A stretch of 64,000 bases of DNA from Tubiluchus corallicola. Its lineage: Eukaryota; Priapulida; Priapulimorpha; Priapulimorphida; Tubiluchidae. The position numbers and the translations under genes are program-made. Each line of letters opens with the position of its first letter. Within the stretch, counting starts at the first letter, position 1. The DNA lies in assembly GCA_030141605.1 (NCBI GenBank), contig JAQGDQ010000005.1, forward strand, positions 1,364,180 through 1,428,179. The letters run 5' to 3'. The notes under the pieces are model-generated. The model did no database searches. It was given only the letters and a program-made list of their open reading frames with translations, and was not told the DNA's origin. Positions 46,601 to 60,450 of this stretch are shown here, piece after piece.

Positions 46601-47286
46601 TTCGCCTAAAACTTTTTTAGCTTAGCCTTAAACCAAATGTCATTAATATCAAATATTCACTCCTCAAAGAGATCATTTATTTTCTGCGACCATAGTTAGT
46701 ATATAAAAATTTTATAGACAGAACGAAGCTAAACGTAACAAAATGAGAATTTTTTAACAAAAATGAGAAGCTGTAGAATTATGATATCATTGTTTGTGTA
46801 GAATATCATGCAACTCTCTGGGTACCTAATCATTCTGATGTTTCGAACAATTTCTGGACAGATGGAATTTGTCCACGAAATTGAAGAAACAGCTCCTTTT
46901 TGTTTGCCATTAGAGAAAATGCCATCTTTATCTAGTTAAAACGTCACAAACGTCAGCTGCAGTGAAAAATCAGTCTCCGTAAAAATTGCACATTGTTTGA
47001 TCGCTTGGTTGTAAAACACGCAATTTGTTGCGCAAATCGCCGCCGCCATCAGGTACATCATCTACTGCCATGATAAAATTCTGCATGAAGCCAGCATAGT
47101 CAGCTCAAAAAACCATTTGTCTTCTAGGTTGGGAAAATTTGACGCCCAGCTCAAGCTAACATTTAAACGAATAAAAATCTGCAAAGAAAAATGTTTCATG
47201 TACGCTTTAAGGCGGAAGAAAAACAGAGAGAGGTGGAATGGAAAGACAAAGAGAGGGGAGAGAGGGAGAAAAAAAGAGAGAGAGAG

Positions 47287-47480
<194 letters not shown>

Positions 47481-50400
47481 TTTAAATCCTTAAAGAACTT
47501 TGGTTTCAAATACTAAAATGTTCGGAGTTTATGAAAGAAGAGAAAGTAGAGCTAGTGGCGGGAGGGAAAAACAAAGAGAAAACAATTCTACCAATTAACA
47601 CGGCTTTACTGTTATTCGCTATCCACAAGCCACATATATATAGCATTCAGAAATCGGTGGTTACTTTTTATGTTTAATTGGATAAGATTAGTTCCTGAGC
47701 TCAACAACAGGGCTGGAATGCTTCTTCGCGATTTACAGGAATGAAAACGCGTATAGAACAGAATACCCTGGTTTACAAAAGCACCACTTGGCTGGGAATA
47801 GAAAGTTGTGCTATTTCCAAAATTATCTACAACAATATAACTGTACTGTACCGATACTGTCAAAGACAATGGGGTAGAAACATTAAAGCAGTAGGCAATA
47901 TCACATTACGTGTTTTTTAAACAAAATTAATGCAGAATCAGGAGACTTTTGATTCAAAGTCTGCCGCGAACGAGCTTAAAAAATATAACTGACAGCCAGC
48001 AGGCCCACGCCCACTTAAGTAAATTCAGACACACTTTATTCAGAGAAAGTTTATTTTGGTGCAAAGGTTTCTTTTATTACCCCCTCCAAGCATTGTTGCG
48101 TGAACATGATCTTAACTGTGCCGAACGTTGCCGATGTTGTGTCTGAATAAAAGTCATGTCTTCGTTTACTGCTTAGGTGGGTGGTGGCTATTTAAGAATT
48201 CGTTTTCCTCATCGCCAATGGGAACTTAAAAATTTTGAAAACATTTTCTAGGACCTTCGTCTATGGCGGCTTGTAGGGCGCCGGTAGTGAAATCACGTTA
48301 TAATGAAATGATGGATGAGTAGCGGAATGTCAGCTCAACGTTGTTTGTTTCCGTTGAAAAATAAATCAATTCCGTATTTTTCTTCCTCGCCAATGATAGC
48401 CAGACCTTTCCATTAATTTATCATCCAAAGATGAGCTGTGATCAACGAGTATTCTATTAGTCAATTAACGAGGAGAGGACAGCTGCCTGATCAAATGCGC
48501 GCTGTTATCAGAAGCCTAGCCGCTTAGAGCTGCTTATCTCAAATCTAGCTAATTATACAGAAATAGTTGAGCAGAGAGAAATAAAGTGTTAAAGCTCCAG
48601 TGCATAACTGTAATATTGAAATAATCAGTAATATCGCAAGTACAAAATAGTATTCTCTCTGCCAAGCCTTATTTCCTAATAATTTTTGTTTTACTGTTCT
48701 TTCAACTTTACTGATGGTTAAAATTTGGCAGCGTGGAGGGAGTTCAGAACTGGAACTTCATATACGCACAACATTAGTTCCTGTCCTATGCAGAAATGCA
48801 AACAAAAATATTGACCCTGCACAGAAAGGTCCTCAATTTAATATGGCAAGAAGAAAAGCAATCAATACCTATACACTCGCCAGTAAATGCTCACCTGCTT
48901 CTAAAACTAACAACATTGCTGAGTTTGTTGTACCACCAGGAAAAGAACAGATGGTCGATTAGGCAAATCTTCAAGATAAAACATCCTGATGGAATTATAG
49001 TTGAGTGCGTACGTGAATAAAATACTCAATTAATCTGAAAAGACTTCCCACAGGAGTTGAGTTAATAAACAAGTCTTTCTGCAATCTGCATGTTAAGGCG
49101 ACTGACGGATAGAATACCTTTATGAAGACAAGAAATATTAATGCAAAAAATATCTCATCCCTATTGTGTAAAAAAGCGTGGTTAAAATTCCACACGCGAG
49201 TTGATATAATTTAGCTTTAAAGTAAGCCTGTGAATTTTTCTCACCCTGAAGGACAAAATTAGTTTAGTCAGTTTTCAGAACTTCATCCCAATAGATGTCA
49301 ATTATGAAATGGAATATTATGACGCCCCGCAACACTCTCATAATTATACATTCAGCTGAAACGTCAGGCAAATACATGTTAAATGAGCAAATTGGGATGA
49401 ACAAAAAATAACGAAAAGTCCTGTAACAGCGAACATGTGTAGCGCATGTTAATTTTATCTCAAACAATTGACGAATATCTCAAAACAAAAGTTAAAGCCT
49501 CTTATTCCAATAAATACTGGTCAGTAGAATGCTTTTAACTTAAATGCCTCGTTTCTTTGCTTAACAGTCTAATACTTGAGCAAATAGTTTGAAATCCGAT
49601 ACGTTTGTCTTGGTCGCAAAATGTTTGAGGGAAACATTTGCTGGAAATGTTTTAACGCAAAGCGAATTGAGAGCTTAATCTGTGACGTGATTTTTTTTTC
49701 GTTCGGGATATGTTGCATGTACAAGAACTTCCGTTAACATGGAAGGTTCTAGATCTAGCAAAACCACACTATGGCTCTTACAAATGAAAATGTCAACGTG
49801 TATAACACAAAAACCGAAAATGAAGAAAAAAGGAATTATTTTGTCGGTTTATTTCGTTTTCATTATTTCTGTGCTCTCTGGTTCTAACTTCATTTATTAT
49901 TTAGAAATTATTAATTATTTACAAGATAATATTTATAAAACTGTTGGACGTTTTTTATTTAAAAATTTATAATTCATATATCGTTGCAGTACAGATTTCC
50001 AGCAGTTTCTTTATCACTGAGAAGATCACCTCACTTTGTTTCAACAGTTAACAATTTTAATTGTTAATCATGACTTCAACGGCTGCAAATTTTTAACTAA
50101 TGTCGATGTATATAGTCCTCCAACATGGAGATGATATTGAGGGTTACAGTACTTTCCACGGATGGCTCATCTTAATTTTCTGGCTGTAATTTTGTACTAG
50201 TCCTCTTTTTTCATTCTTTCAATTTTATTTTAGCTTATTTAATTATTCAGTCTCCATTTTTTCTAATGCATAAATATCCGTCTGCAATAACACTTAGACA
50301 TTTCTTCAGTGCGCTCTTTCCTAAGACAATTTTATACTTTAGCGAGAGCACATATCTGCCTATTAGGTGAAAACCAATGGAGAAGTTCTTTCTCGTTTTA

Positions 50401-50642
50401 GTCCTATTGCATGGTCACTATAAACTGCTTTACTGTTCCGACAATAGCTTCAAATATAGAAATTTAATTACCAGGAAACTAGAACAGCAAAGTTTAATCA
50501 ACGATCTCAGCCGCCTTACATTATAAAAACATGAAATCTCATTTAACGCAGCGGAACTACATGCTTAGCGGCAAGTTTTATGAGGCTGAGAAGAGATCAA
50601 TCACACGAGTAATTAACCTGTTGGAGAATTGAGCAAACATAA

Positions 50643-50687
50643 CACCTGTGCACTCAGCTGCTCTCTCTCATCGAAGGTGCACAGGTG
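50643..50687. promoter_or_regulatory. Inverted pair of E-boxes (CACCTGTGCAC ... GTGCACAGGTG)
   Basis: An exact 11-bp inverted repeat (50643-50653 and 50677-50687) with a 23-bp loop. Each arm contains a CACCTG/CAGGTG E-box, the preferred site of Snail/ZEB zinc fingers and some bHLH dimers. It lies in a non-repetitive stretch with nearby TAATTAAC. The binding function is inferred only. Confidence 0.4.
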
Positions 50688-52365
50688 AGCTGAAACCATT
50701 CAATCTCAGATGATTCGGCTGTACGGCAATTGTACCTCGAAAATTACCGTTTACAACGCGTTGGCGATGATGATGATGACACCGACGACGTTTCGACAAC
50801 AAAAATGGTAATAAGGATAACAGCGACCAAAACTATGATGATACCTGTGGCAATGGCCGTGGGTGATGACTAAACCGATTTCTATAAAAAGTATTCACTA
50901 GGAAGTAGTGATGCAGGCAGATGAACACTTACTCACCCAAAATCTATAGACTGGCTGTAAGATTTCGCTGATAATCAGCGTTTCACATATGCCTTAATAA
51001 TACAAAAATCGAAATCAAGTCGTTCGTTCGAAAATGTTTATTGGTCCAGTAACACCGCGAGTCACCCTCATTTTGAAAGAGACGATGAACAATGATTGAT
51101 TAAACGAAAGATCTACTCAGCACTTTTTTAAATCGATTTATACAACTGAAGCTGAGCACTCGAGTGAAGAGTACTTGAGATCACCTAGCATGGCGTGAGT
51201 AATGTAATACTAATAGCATTAGCCCTTCTGCGATCACGCCTAAATCAAATTTGTCAATTTTCTCATTTTGCTGCGGTCATTATTAAATTACTGACACCAC
51301 AAGTTAACAACGCGGAACAAAAAGAGTTAATAATTTAAGATTTCTGCCAGAAATAGGAGTAAAGTTCAAACTAATATTATACCGCGCAGCGTCGCGTAAT
51401 CTGATTTGGGATGTACCTAATGTAATCAGTGCGCTGTAAAACGACTTTTGTTTTAATTTACTTATCTTGATTAAATAGAGATCCAATCATTCGCTAGAGG
51501 TTAACATGCAAAGTAGTGCACCACTCACATAGTGCTAACAATGACAAGTACAGAAGAAATCAAATGTGAATAGCAAACAAATTTTTAGCAGAGCAGATAA
51601 ATTACCTAAATTTAAAACACACAAAACAAATAGCACAAAAGAGCGAAAATTTCTAATTTCTTGAGGATGGAAGTCCAAAAATATAATATTTTTTGGGAAA
51701 CATAGGTATAATCATATAAAAATTATAGGCGCATGACAACACAAACATCTTTTGCAAATTTTGATTATTTCAGCGGCAGAAAGTTCGCAAGTGATATTGC
51801 AAATCCTTCTCTTCCACTCACCCACGCGCATGCGCATAATCTATGCACGATTTTAATAAATTTTGAGTTTTATTATTTTTTCATATGAAAAAGAAAACAC
51901 TTTTATATGAAAACAAATATAGCGGGATTAAACCAAATTCAGGTTTAATCAGCCGTGGCAACAACACTATGTCTTCAAAGAATTGTCCACTGGACGAAAA
52001 TAATTCATCTAATTTCTTGATTTTCTTCTTGTAGCATTCAATCGAGCGCGCCTCCTTCGTCGCGTAAACTGATTTTTTTAGCTTCAAAAGGGGAATGTCC
52101 TATAAATTGGCTTACATGTTTGACGTTCACTGATGAAACTTATTCAGTCGAACCGTGTTAGTGTTTTAGAGGACAGTCACTCCACTGAAAACGCAAGAAT
52201 GTAACACTTCAAATCAAACAATAACAGACCACAGACACCACCATCTATAAACCTTATATATCAAGAACAAACACTGATTATATATGCCATACCTAAATCC
52301 GCAAACTTAATTAACATCCAAACCTAAATCGAAAGAACATAAACTAGCATCTTTTTAGTCTAAAA

Positions 52366-52879
52366 CATGGGTTCCCAATCTTGGGTTCGCTAAGTACTTT
52401 TTGTGTGGTCGCGAGCTAGTCTAAAAACTATTTTTAAAAAATGCTGTTTTCATGAAAAGTATGTAAGCAGGTCTTGTTTCCTCATTCACTCATTACATCA
52501 TTTTGTTCTGTGAAACAGAGTTTTCCCGCTCTAAATGCAGTATACCAGTGCTTGATTTTCCGGGAAAATGAAATGCATGTTGTTCCATGTGCACACTACC
52601 CAAAAGCGTGTCGCTATTCATTTTACCTTGGATGCCTATTGCTGTTGCATTGCTATTGCTATTGCTGGTCGCTGAGAAACAGGTGCAACGATCACATGAA
52701 TGAATTAATGAAACAATCACTCAATGTTCAATAATTTGTCGAACAGTAAGTTAAAATTAATAAATGCGAACTATAATGGTGTTTAATAGTATAACATGTG
52801 ATTATGTTCTTCGTGGGGTCGCAATATGATGCAGGGTTCTGGAAAGGGGTCGCCGTCAACAAAAGGTTGGGAACCAGTG
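52366..52879. mobile_element. Second non-autonomous hAT-like transposon
   Basis: The left end is CATGGGTTCCCAATCTTGGG; the right end in reverse complement is CACTGGTTCCCAACCTTTTG. The flanks are GTCTAAAA (52358-52365) and GCCTAAAA (52880-52887), an 8-bp target duplication with one difference. 'GGTTCCCAA' near the tip is typical of a common group of animal hAT elements. The 514-bp length has no transposase frame. Confidence 0.85.
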
Positions 52880-53293
52880 GCCTAAAACGACTCGTTTAGA
52901 AAATCCCATATCACAGACACTGCGCAACTTCACACGGTGTAGCTCACTGCAACTGAATTTTGTTTTACCGTTCCTGCTTTTCTCGCACAAGAAAGAAGAC
53001 TGAGTAAACTTTCGAACCCGGGTTATGGAGAAATGATTACGTGCATTACTAGCCGTCATTTAGAATCTTGCACAAGTAATTTCTAAAATGAAGTTAACTA
53101 TCTGTTCTTAACCAAAATTACATAGTTATGCGCATGAAGAACCCCAAAGCAAGTGCAGCAGCAAAGACAAATTGTACACGACAGAGGACAGACAACGACA
53201 AGTGCCTGAAAGAACTTATTTTACCTTTCGTTATGTTATACTTTTCTTGGGTGTTATTAAATTCTAATTTAGAGAGTAAGAAAGAGAGAAAGA

Positions 53294-53396
<103 letters not shown>

Positions 53397-56300
53397 CAGT
53401 TTTTTCTGAGAAAGTATATTACTATACATTGATGTATGTGAACTCACTATACTCAAAAACTCAAAACAAAAGCACAAATACAGAAGCAACAGCTAAGTGG
53501 GGTGCTGCTAACTAAAACTGTACAAAACGCAAGTGTCTCAAAGACAGAAAATTCTGATTTTCTACTTCACTGTTCCAATTGATAAAGCCCTTGGGGGAAC
53601 CCCCAACGCTTCTCTTCTACTAAGAAGTGCACGTCAGTCTGACAGCTCACAGATGGAAACGTTTCGATAATGAATCGGAAAATGGAAAACGCACTCGAAC
53701 CGTAAACTTACCGTCTTCCAGTCTGAACACAATGCCAGAAGTGCTACTCGTGATTGAATATCAGTAATTTCAGTTCACAGCTGACTAGGCACCAAGCAGC
53801 CATATTGCAAAAACGGCTATTATGATTCATATTAACTGGATCCACATCACCAATAAAAAATATTCATTGAAAAAAAAGCTACAGACAACAAAGAAAAATA
53901 ATCGAAATTACAAATTTTGGCATTTCTCTTGTTAAACTGGCATATTTTAGCTAGTGTCCCAATAAAGTTCATTTTACAGTCCATATGATGTAAGAATAGC
54001 TTTAGCAATCACAAGTACAAAATTTGAGTAATTCTTATCTACAAATTTAGTGAACATGAAACTTGAAATGTGAATTTAAAATTTCTGGAGTGTCACACAG
54101 CAAATTTTCAATGTTTACTCTCGCAAACATGTATAAAATGTTGCTAGAAGGTTTCTACCATTGAAAGTTTTACCCAACGGCGGACTCGCATGAACATTTT
54201 TGTAATTAATATACGCGTAACGAATCTTTAATTATCAGAAACACATTTGTAATTATTACATGTAACGAAACGTAAGTTTTAGTTTAGCCCAAAGAGTTTT
54301 GTTAGAAAAACTGTCTTGTCCTTTTGAGGCCTTACAGAACGCCTTTACGCTTCTTATCGAGTCTCAACTCTATTGCATACCCGTATAGGCTACACAATCG
54401 AGGATTTAAAAAATAAGTGAATTCGATGCTGTGTTGACTCGGAATAGTTGCAAAAATACTCAGTTCTCTGAAAAGCGGCGGTTTTGCGTTTAAAATAAAC
54501 TAATCAATGTAAAAGAGTTTAGCGATATACACGCGCACATCGTTAACGAGCGCTCCAAATTATCCGAATAATTTTTCTTTCGACGTTTTCTAAAGACGCT
54601 GTCAGTTTAAGCAAGATGGAAACCGGCAGCAGCGCGATTTTTCAAGACACTGTGAGCTGCGATATTGGACAGATAACATCTTAGTACAAGGACGGACAGC
54701 TTAACTGGTTTCACCGAGCCAGGATCGTATACAAGAAGCCACCCGTTCTTGCATTCCGCCAGCATAATTTAAGCAATTCACTCAGTTTATTGAGAATTAA
54801 CAGACTTGACACAATACACAATCACACCAGCATCGTGTATGAAATATCGCACATTAAAAAGTAGGGTATTTAACTTCACACTTCCTCTCATTCTGCATCT
54901 GGTATATATTTCATCTTATTAAGGGGATGTATAGACATCCGAACGTGGTTTCCCTTTGCGACACCTCCGCAGTTTCAGCACAGAATTTTAGAAGATAATT
55001 TGTTAGACAGATTGACAAAGAGATAGATTCCAGTCTTGCCATAATCATCTGCAGTAAGTAGGTTCTGCCATTGAATGTCGGATTCCCGTCGGAAAGCAGT
55101 ATCGAATTTCAGTTCTTGACCAAATTTTGAAAAAAATGTTCATTTCTGCAAAAAGTGGCAAGTAGAAAACTGCTGTTTATAATTTAACTGCATAAATAAA
55201 TTATTACAAAAAGAAAACCACGAAAAGTTGTGAAACAAACACGCAGAAACGACTTAAATGAGTACTCAAACCCTAGGCCTTGCGCTAAACATGCACGACA
55301 TGTTTTGTATGGAAATTAAGTCACAGAGCCATGAAGAGGAAACGCCGGGAGTGCAGAGAAGTAATGCAAAGTCATTTGAGATTAACATTTTTGTAACGCG
55401 ACTGGTAGATATCGTTCATGGACAGTCAAATCGAGGAAAATATTAAATATGAGCTCTAAATTTGTGTATCTAAGCTTTGGTCACACGAGGGGCGACTACT
55501 CAAACCAGGCACAACAGCCATAAGGCGGAAGAGATTTGACAGAAGGCGTTTCTCGCCATAGATTGAATCTGGCAACAGTTTAGCTGGTGCATGCAATCAC
55601 TCGACTTTGCATACCACACAAGGAGCACATTAACATGCATGAGCAGCAAGTCAAATTCAGCTCTCGGCTTTGTTACCACTCTCTGCCACAAATCGGGTTT
55701 ATCCAAAGACATGAATGGCTTGAATTGATTGGTTAAGCACTGGATACATTGCTCAGCCGTGTACCCAGGGAATTATCTATTAGTGAAATACACTAAGGTT
55801 GCGATCAGTCGAGAAAACTGCTTGACATGTACAACAGCAACTTTCGTCTGAGATTTGAACCAATCAAGTACTGCTCGACTTGTAGGATTCATCAGTTAGA
55901 AACTTGCTGCCAGTGTAATCAGATTTTAGGAAGCCACAAGTAGCGCATGACGTTAAACGCACATATTAAGGTGCGTCCAAACTTCTCTTGCACAGAACAA
56001 TTTTCAAAACAGCTGTGTTTTAGGCTCAATCGGAATATTTTAGTTACAGCCCGAAAAGAAAAAGCTGCATTGTGTGTTATCTCTTACACATACGCCCCTT
56101 TTCTATTAGCACTAGTGCTACTAATACATACAGATTCATCGTTCATACTTGAACTCTAAACTAGAGAGTAACGATCCCTTAGCTTCATTATTCAGATGGT
56201 GTGACACAGTATTACGAAAAATAATCATTATCTTAAGAAATGGCAGTTCCACGAAAGGAATATGTGTGTGGCAGAATCATTAAAAACGAATTTCATGGTT

Positions 56301-56798
56301 TTTCAAAGCATTAACTTTATTTCCAAGGCAAACATGATCAAAGTCTGCTACAGGCGACGGGAGCAATCAAGCACAAACAGATAAATAGTTTAACTTGGGT
56401 TGACACTGGGTAACAGTTTATAAAATAAACCTTGTAGGCTTCAATACTTTGAACGCCGATGTAATTTGGCTTTGAAAACATGTCACAGATGTTATACAGT
56501 GTCACAAAATGCCATTTCTACACCAAATGTTGCATCAAGATATCTCAAATATAGTACAGGGTTTCCATCATGCTGCATCTACACTTATCACATATGAAGA
56601 CGAGTATCTCATTCCTTTAGTAATTAGTGTATAAATTAATTTCTATGTACCGTGTTAAATGCACTACTATTTCAACTTCCCATTCTATATAGGATCCGAT
56701 TAACAGGACCTTAGGAACTATTTAAGTGGCTTCGTGCAGCGTTAATATGCCGCACATAACACACTTTATAAGGTGCGCAGACGTTTCTACACAGCATA

Positions 56799-57558
56799 TT
56801 TGAACACAGGACGCTGCGCTACAAAAAATTTGGACTCACAGGTCATTTGGACATAGGGTATTTTGGACACATATATAAGTAATTTGGGCACAAGCAATGT
56901 ATTTTGAACACACGGGTTATTTCGACACACAGGTAATTTGAACACAGGTTCCTTTGGCCATATAGGCACTTTGGACACAGGTAATTTGGACAAGGTATTT
57001 TGGACACACAGGTCATTTGGACGCAAGGCAATTTGGACACATAGATCATTTGGACACAATGTGATCTGGACACATATAGGTTAAATTTTAGAACCAAACA
57101 CAACTGAAATAATGAACATAAAAAAGTCCAGATTAAACTTGAATTTGAACTAGGCTCTTGACTTATAGGTAACTTACATGTTAAATTAACGAATTCAAAT
57201 ATCATGTGTGTTCAAAACACCAACAGTGTCAAAATAGCCTGTGTCCAAATGACTAATGTATCTAAATGTCCCATGTGTCCAAAATACCTAGTGTCCAAAT
57301 ATCCTATGCGTCTAAAATAGCTAGTGTCCACATGTCCTATGTGTACAAATTAGCTAGTGTCCAAATATCCCACATGTCCAAATTACTTAGTGTCCAAGTG
57401 TCCTACATGTCCAAAATACCTAGTGTCTAAATGCCCTATGTATACAAATTACGTTGTGTCCAAATGACGTGTCCGAACTGCCTGTGTCCAAAATGTTCTG
57501 TGGCCATAATGTTTGTGTCGAAACAGCCTGTCTAAAACCCCTGGATTCAAAACTCCTG
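56799..57558. mobile_element. Fold-back-like element: tandem ~17-bp repeats in two inverted arms
   Basis: The left arm (about 56799-57080) is some 15 units resembling TTTGGACACAnAGGTAA, each 14-21 bp. The right arm (about 57205-57558) carries some 20 units of the reverse complement, TTACCTnTGTGTCCAAA-like. A unique spacer of roughly 125 bp separates them. Such long inverted termini built of short tandem repeats are the hallmark of fold-back transposons, though a locally inverted minisatellite is an alternative. No clear target duplication was found. Open frames of the Cys-Val-Gln type here are produced by the repeats. Confidence 0.65.
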
Positions 57559-58407
57559 TAATTCTTTATAACCGTATCCGATCGGGACGTTTTTGCGAAA
57601 TATTGAATACTGCTTAAAAGTATTGCCTTGCGGTGCCTAATACCCGGGCGACACTTAAACACATCTTCCGAAACAACTAACAGAAAATAGAGAGTTGGAT
57701 ACGCAGCATTTTAATTTACAAAACTGAACTATGGTTCAAAGTTAAGCAATTCTCGTATCCACTATCAATCTGGTATCAAAACAACAGTGAGAGTCTTACA
57801 AGCTAATATGCAAATGATTTCCAAACACAGCGATAACTATGATTACTGTGCCAAACACAGCGATAAATTAAACCTATATTTTCATCAAAGTGTCTTATAC
57901 TTTATTATTAGCTGTTAGCCCATAAACATGTACTTGCTAGCCGAAGGAGAGAAATTACTGCAGCGGACAACACTATCAGCTAAGCGCCCTGATTACTTCT
58001 GCCAATTTGGCAAATTTCTGCACGCTGGGCTTGGTTAACAGGAAAGTCCAGTAGGATATTAGAAGCGTGTTACTCGACAGACATCAGATTGATCACGTCA
58101 ATACATCAGAGTTTTCCAATGTTTACCATTTGAACAAATCAACCAAAGCTACCAAATGCCGCCAGAGTTTTTAGAGCAATTAAGCGAAACAAGCAGTCGA
58201 AAAAGCCACACTATTCGCCATGTTGGGCTTCGATAACAATTACAAAAACAACATTACAATAATTTTAATGATTTTGATACTAATAAATTTCAAAACATTT
58301 TATTTATCGTCTCTCTTTTAACAGTCAACATTAACATTAATGGCTATTTAGCGACTTACACTAACAGTGCTAAGCATTTTGTTACAACCAATATAATTAT
58401 CACTACA

Positions 58408-58570
58408 ATCGACACCACCACCACCACAATAACCATCACAAATTACCGTCATCATCTACTATCAGCACAAATTACCGTCAGCACCATAACTTCCGCCACT
58501 GCAGCCGCCACCACGATCAATTATCATTATCATCGCTATCACCATTACTGACACCATCACGCCAAACGCC
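58408..58570. repeat. Degenerate trinucleotide-rich stretch (CAN)n
   Basis: CAC/CAT/ATC-rich sequence including ACCACCACCACCAC, with AAATTACCGTCA repeated at 58440 and 58470. Looks like a decayed microsatellite. Confidence 0.6.
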
Positions 58571-59949
58571 CTTTTATGATTTTCAAGATTTCAAACTTAT
58601 ACTTTCACAAGCACATCACATCACAAATATATCTACAAAAATTAACAAAATCAACGTGAGAAGCAAACTCGTTACGATATGTGATGCCTGTTCATAAAAC
58701 TAAAAAAACACTTCGCAATACTGAAAAAAATACCGATATGCACGCACACATAATAGAATGAACGATAGTTAATAAACTTTGGAAACAAGACTTGACAAAA
58801 AGAAAGAAGATATGAGAACATCAGGAATAAACTTCAAATTGAAGCGGTAATCTTCAAATTAGAAGTTCAGTGGTACGAATACTACAAAACATAGCCCTTG
58901 TGATCAAGACAGCCCAAATTCAAGCTTAACTGCTCCCTTAAAACAGTTTTCATAACGTTTCCATCTTATGGTCAAGTTTGGCTTAAAAAAATTCAATAAC
59001 AGCAGGCTAATTTCATCTCTAATTGATAATCTTACAATTGAGATTATGGATATTTAAATACTTACGAAATAGTGAGGCAATTGATTAAATACTTGTTAGA
59101 AGTTAATTACAACGATTAGTTATGTGTTAAATGCAAAAATAATCTAATTGGATAGTCTGATGTGAATAAACTAACACACGGAAAACTGGATTGGTTAGTC
59201 AGTTGTTAGGGCTGAACGTATATTATGTTTGCTCACAAGGGTCTCCGTGGTTTAGCAGTAATTACACAGTCTCTGTTTGAAATCCAAGTTAGGATAAGAT
59301 TTTTTTCATATTTCTTACTTTAACAAGTCCTTATTTAAACCAATCAAGTTTGATTTCACAAAATTCAATTACTGTGCACTCAATCCACTGTTAATTAATA
59401 ATTTTACATTAAGGTTACAAATAATTAATTACTCTAATAATATACCGAGGTCATCATCTGTGTTAATGAGGGTAGTTATCCTACAATAATTAATGACTGT
59501 CTTGCGAGGCTGAACTTGGGTGTTAATCATATCTGGCAACGGGTGGTTGAATTGTTAAAAGGGATACCCTAATTAACAAATGACTGAATCTACTGATATT
59601 GATCTCCACAATAAGTCCACACTTATTGTATCCACAATTAGACCTTAACCAGCTTTACTGTAGCGTGCAGTTACTTTACTGTAGCGTTTACTGTTACAGT
59701 TACAAAAAATCACAATGGTTAGAGTAAATTACTAAATAACTAGCAAAGGCCCCGCAAAAAAATTTGCGTATAAGTACACTTATAATCAATAATACGCGAA
59801 CATCCTACATAGTCCTCATTTATAACGCAAAACGAGCAGTAGTTTTTACTGAATTAAAGTCATAAAGTTATAGACAGAGTATAATGGATGACGTCGCAAC
59901 AATTGCTTTGCATCAGCAGTTTTCCAAGCGAAAATTGCCAAAAATGGAA

Positions 59950-60450
59950 CATCTAATTAACTCGTCGCCACTCCTCTTGATGGACGTGTCCTAAAATATA
60001 GCTCACACCATCGTTGTAGCCCTGTTCTTCCTCTCTAAGGAGCCACATATCGTCTTCCAAGAATCCCACTGAACGCTGTTAAAACGTTTTTTCTACAGGC
60101 CGTTTGGCCAAAATTTCGAAAAAAATGGGAGTTGTGTCCGGGAAAATGCCCGTAGCGTGCATTAATGGCCCTCTCGCGAAATCTAAATATGACTATTACA
60201 CCCACCGCTGAACGGGCTATTCAGTCATTACCAGCACCACCCCCAGCACCACCCACGGCTCATTCTGGATCTGTAGAAATAAGAGGTATAAGTTTTGCAA
60301 AAAATGGGCAAAAAGGGCGTTTTTTGCAGGTTCTTCGCCCCCGTTCCTCCCGGTGGGCTCGATTCGAAAAATAAGCCCTTGGGTGGAGACCTTTCATTTG
60401 ACGCATAGATCGTCGAAAATGGTGCCGTCGTTGCAGCTGTAGCCTCGTCG
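59950..60450. other. Locally GC-richer island with coding-like remnants, unidentified
   Basis: The composition differs clearly from the AT-rich surroundings. On the minus strand about 59965-60085 stays open and reads like protein (SVGFLEDDMWLLREEEQGYN). Further along, minus 60250-60440 gives a Pro/Gly-rich frame. Neither is recognised. A relic of a transposon or of an inserted transcript is possible. Confidence 0.3.

Noticed and set aside
53690..53810. Possible 5' exon on the minus strand with strong donor GACG|GTAAGT and an upstream ATG
   Set aside because: The frame stops after 18 codons and nothing links it to COPS3; a non-coding first exon cannot be shown without RNA.
56787..57205. Cys/Val/Gln-rich minus-strand open frames
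   Set aside because: They arise from the short tandem repeats of the inverted minisatellite and have no gene structure.
59245..59285. tRNA-like boxes (TGGTTTAGCAGT and GTTTGAAATCC)
   Set aside because: The boxes are too close together and no cloverleaf can be drawn; at best a decayed tRNA-derived repeat.
58866..59391. Possible third hAT element (CAGTGG ... CCACTG)
   Set aside because: Beyond six bases the ends do not match, and the flanking 8-mers differ.
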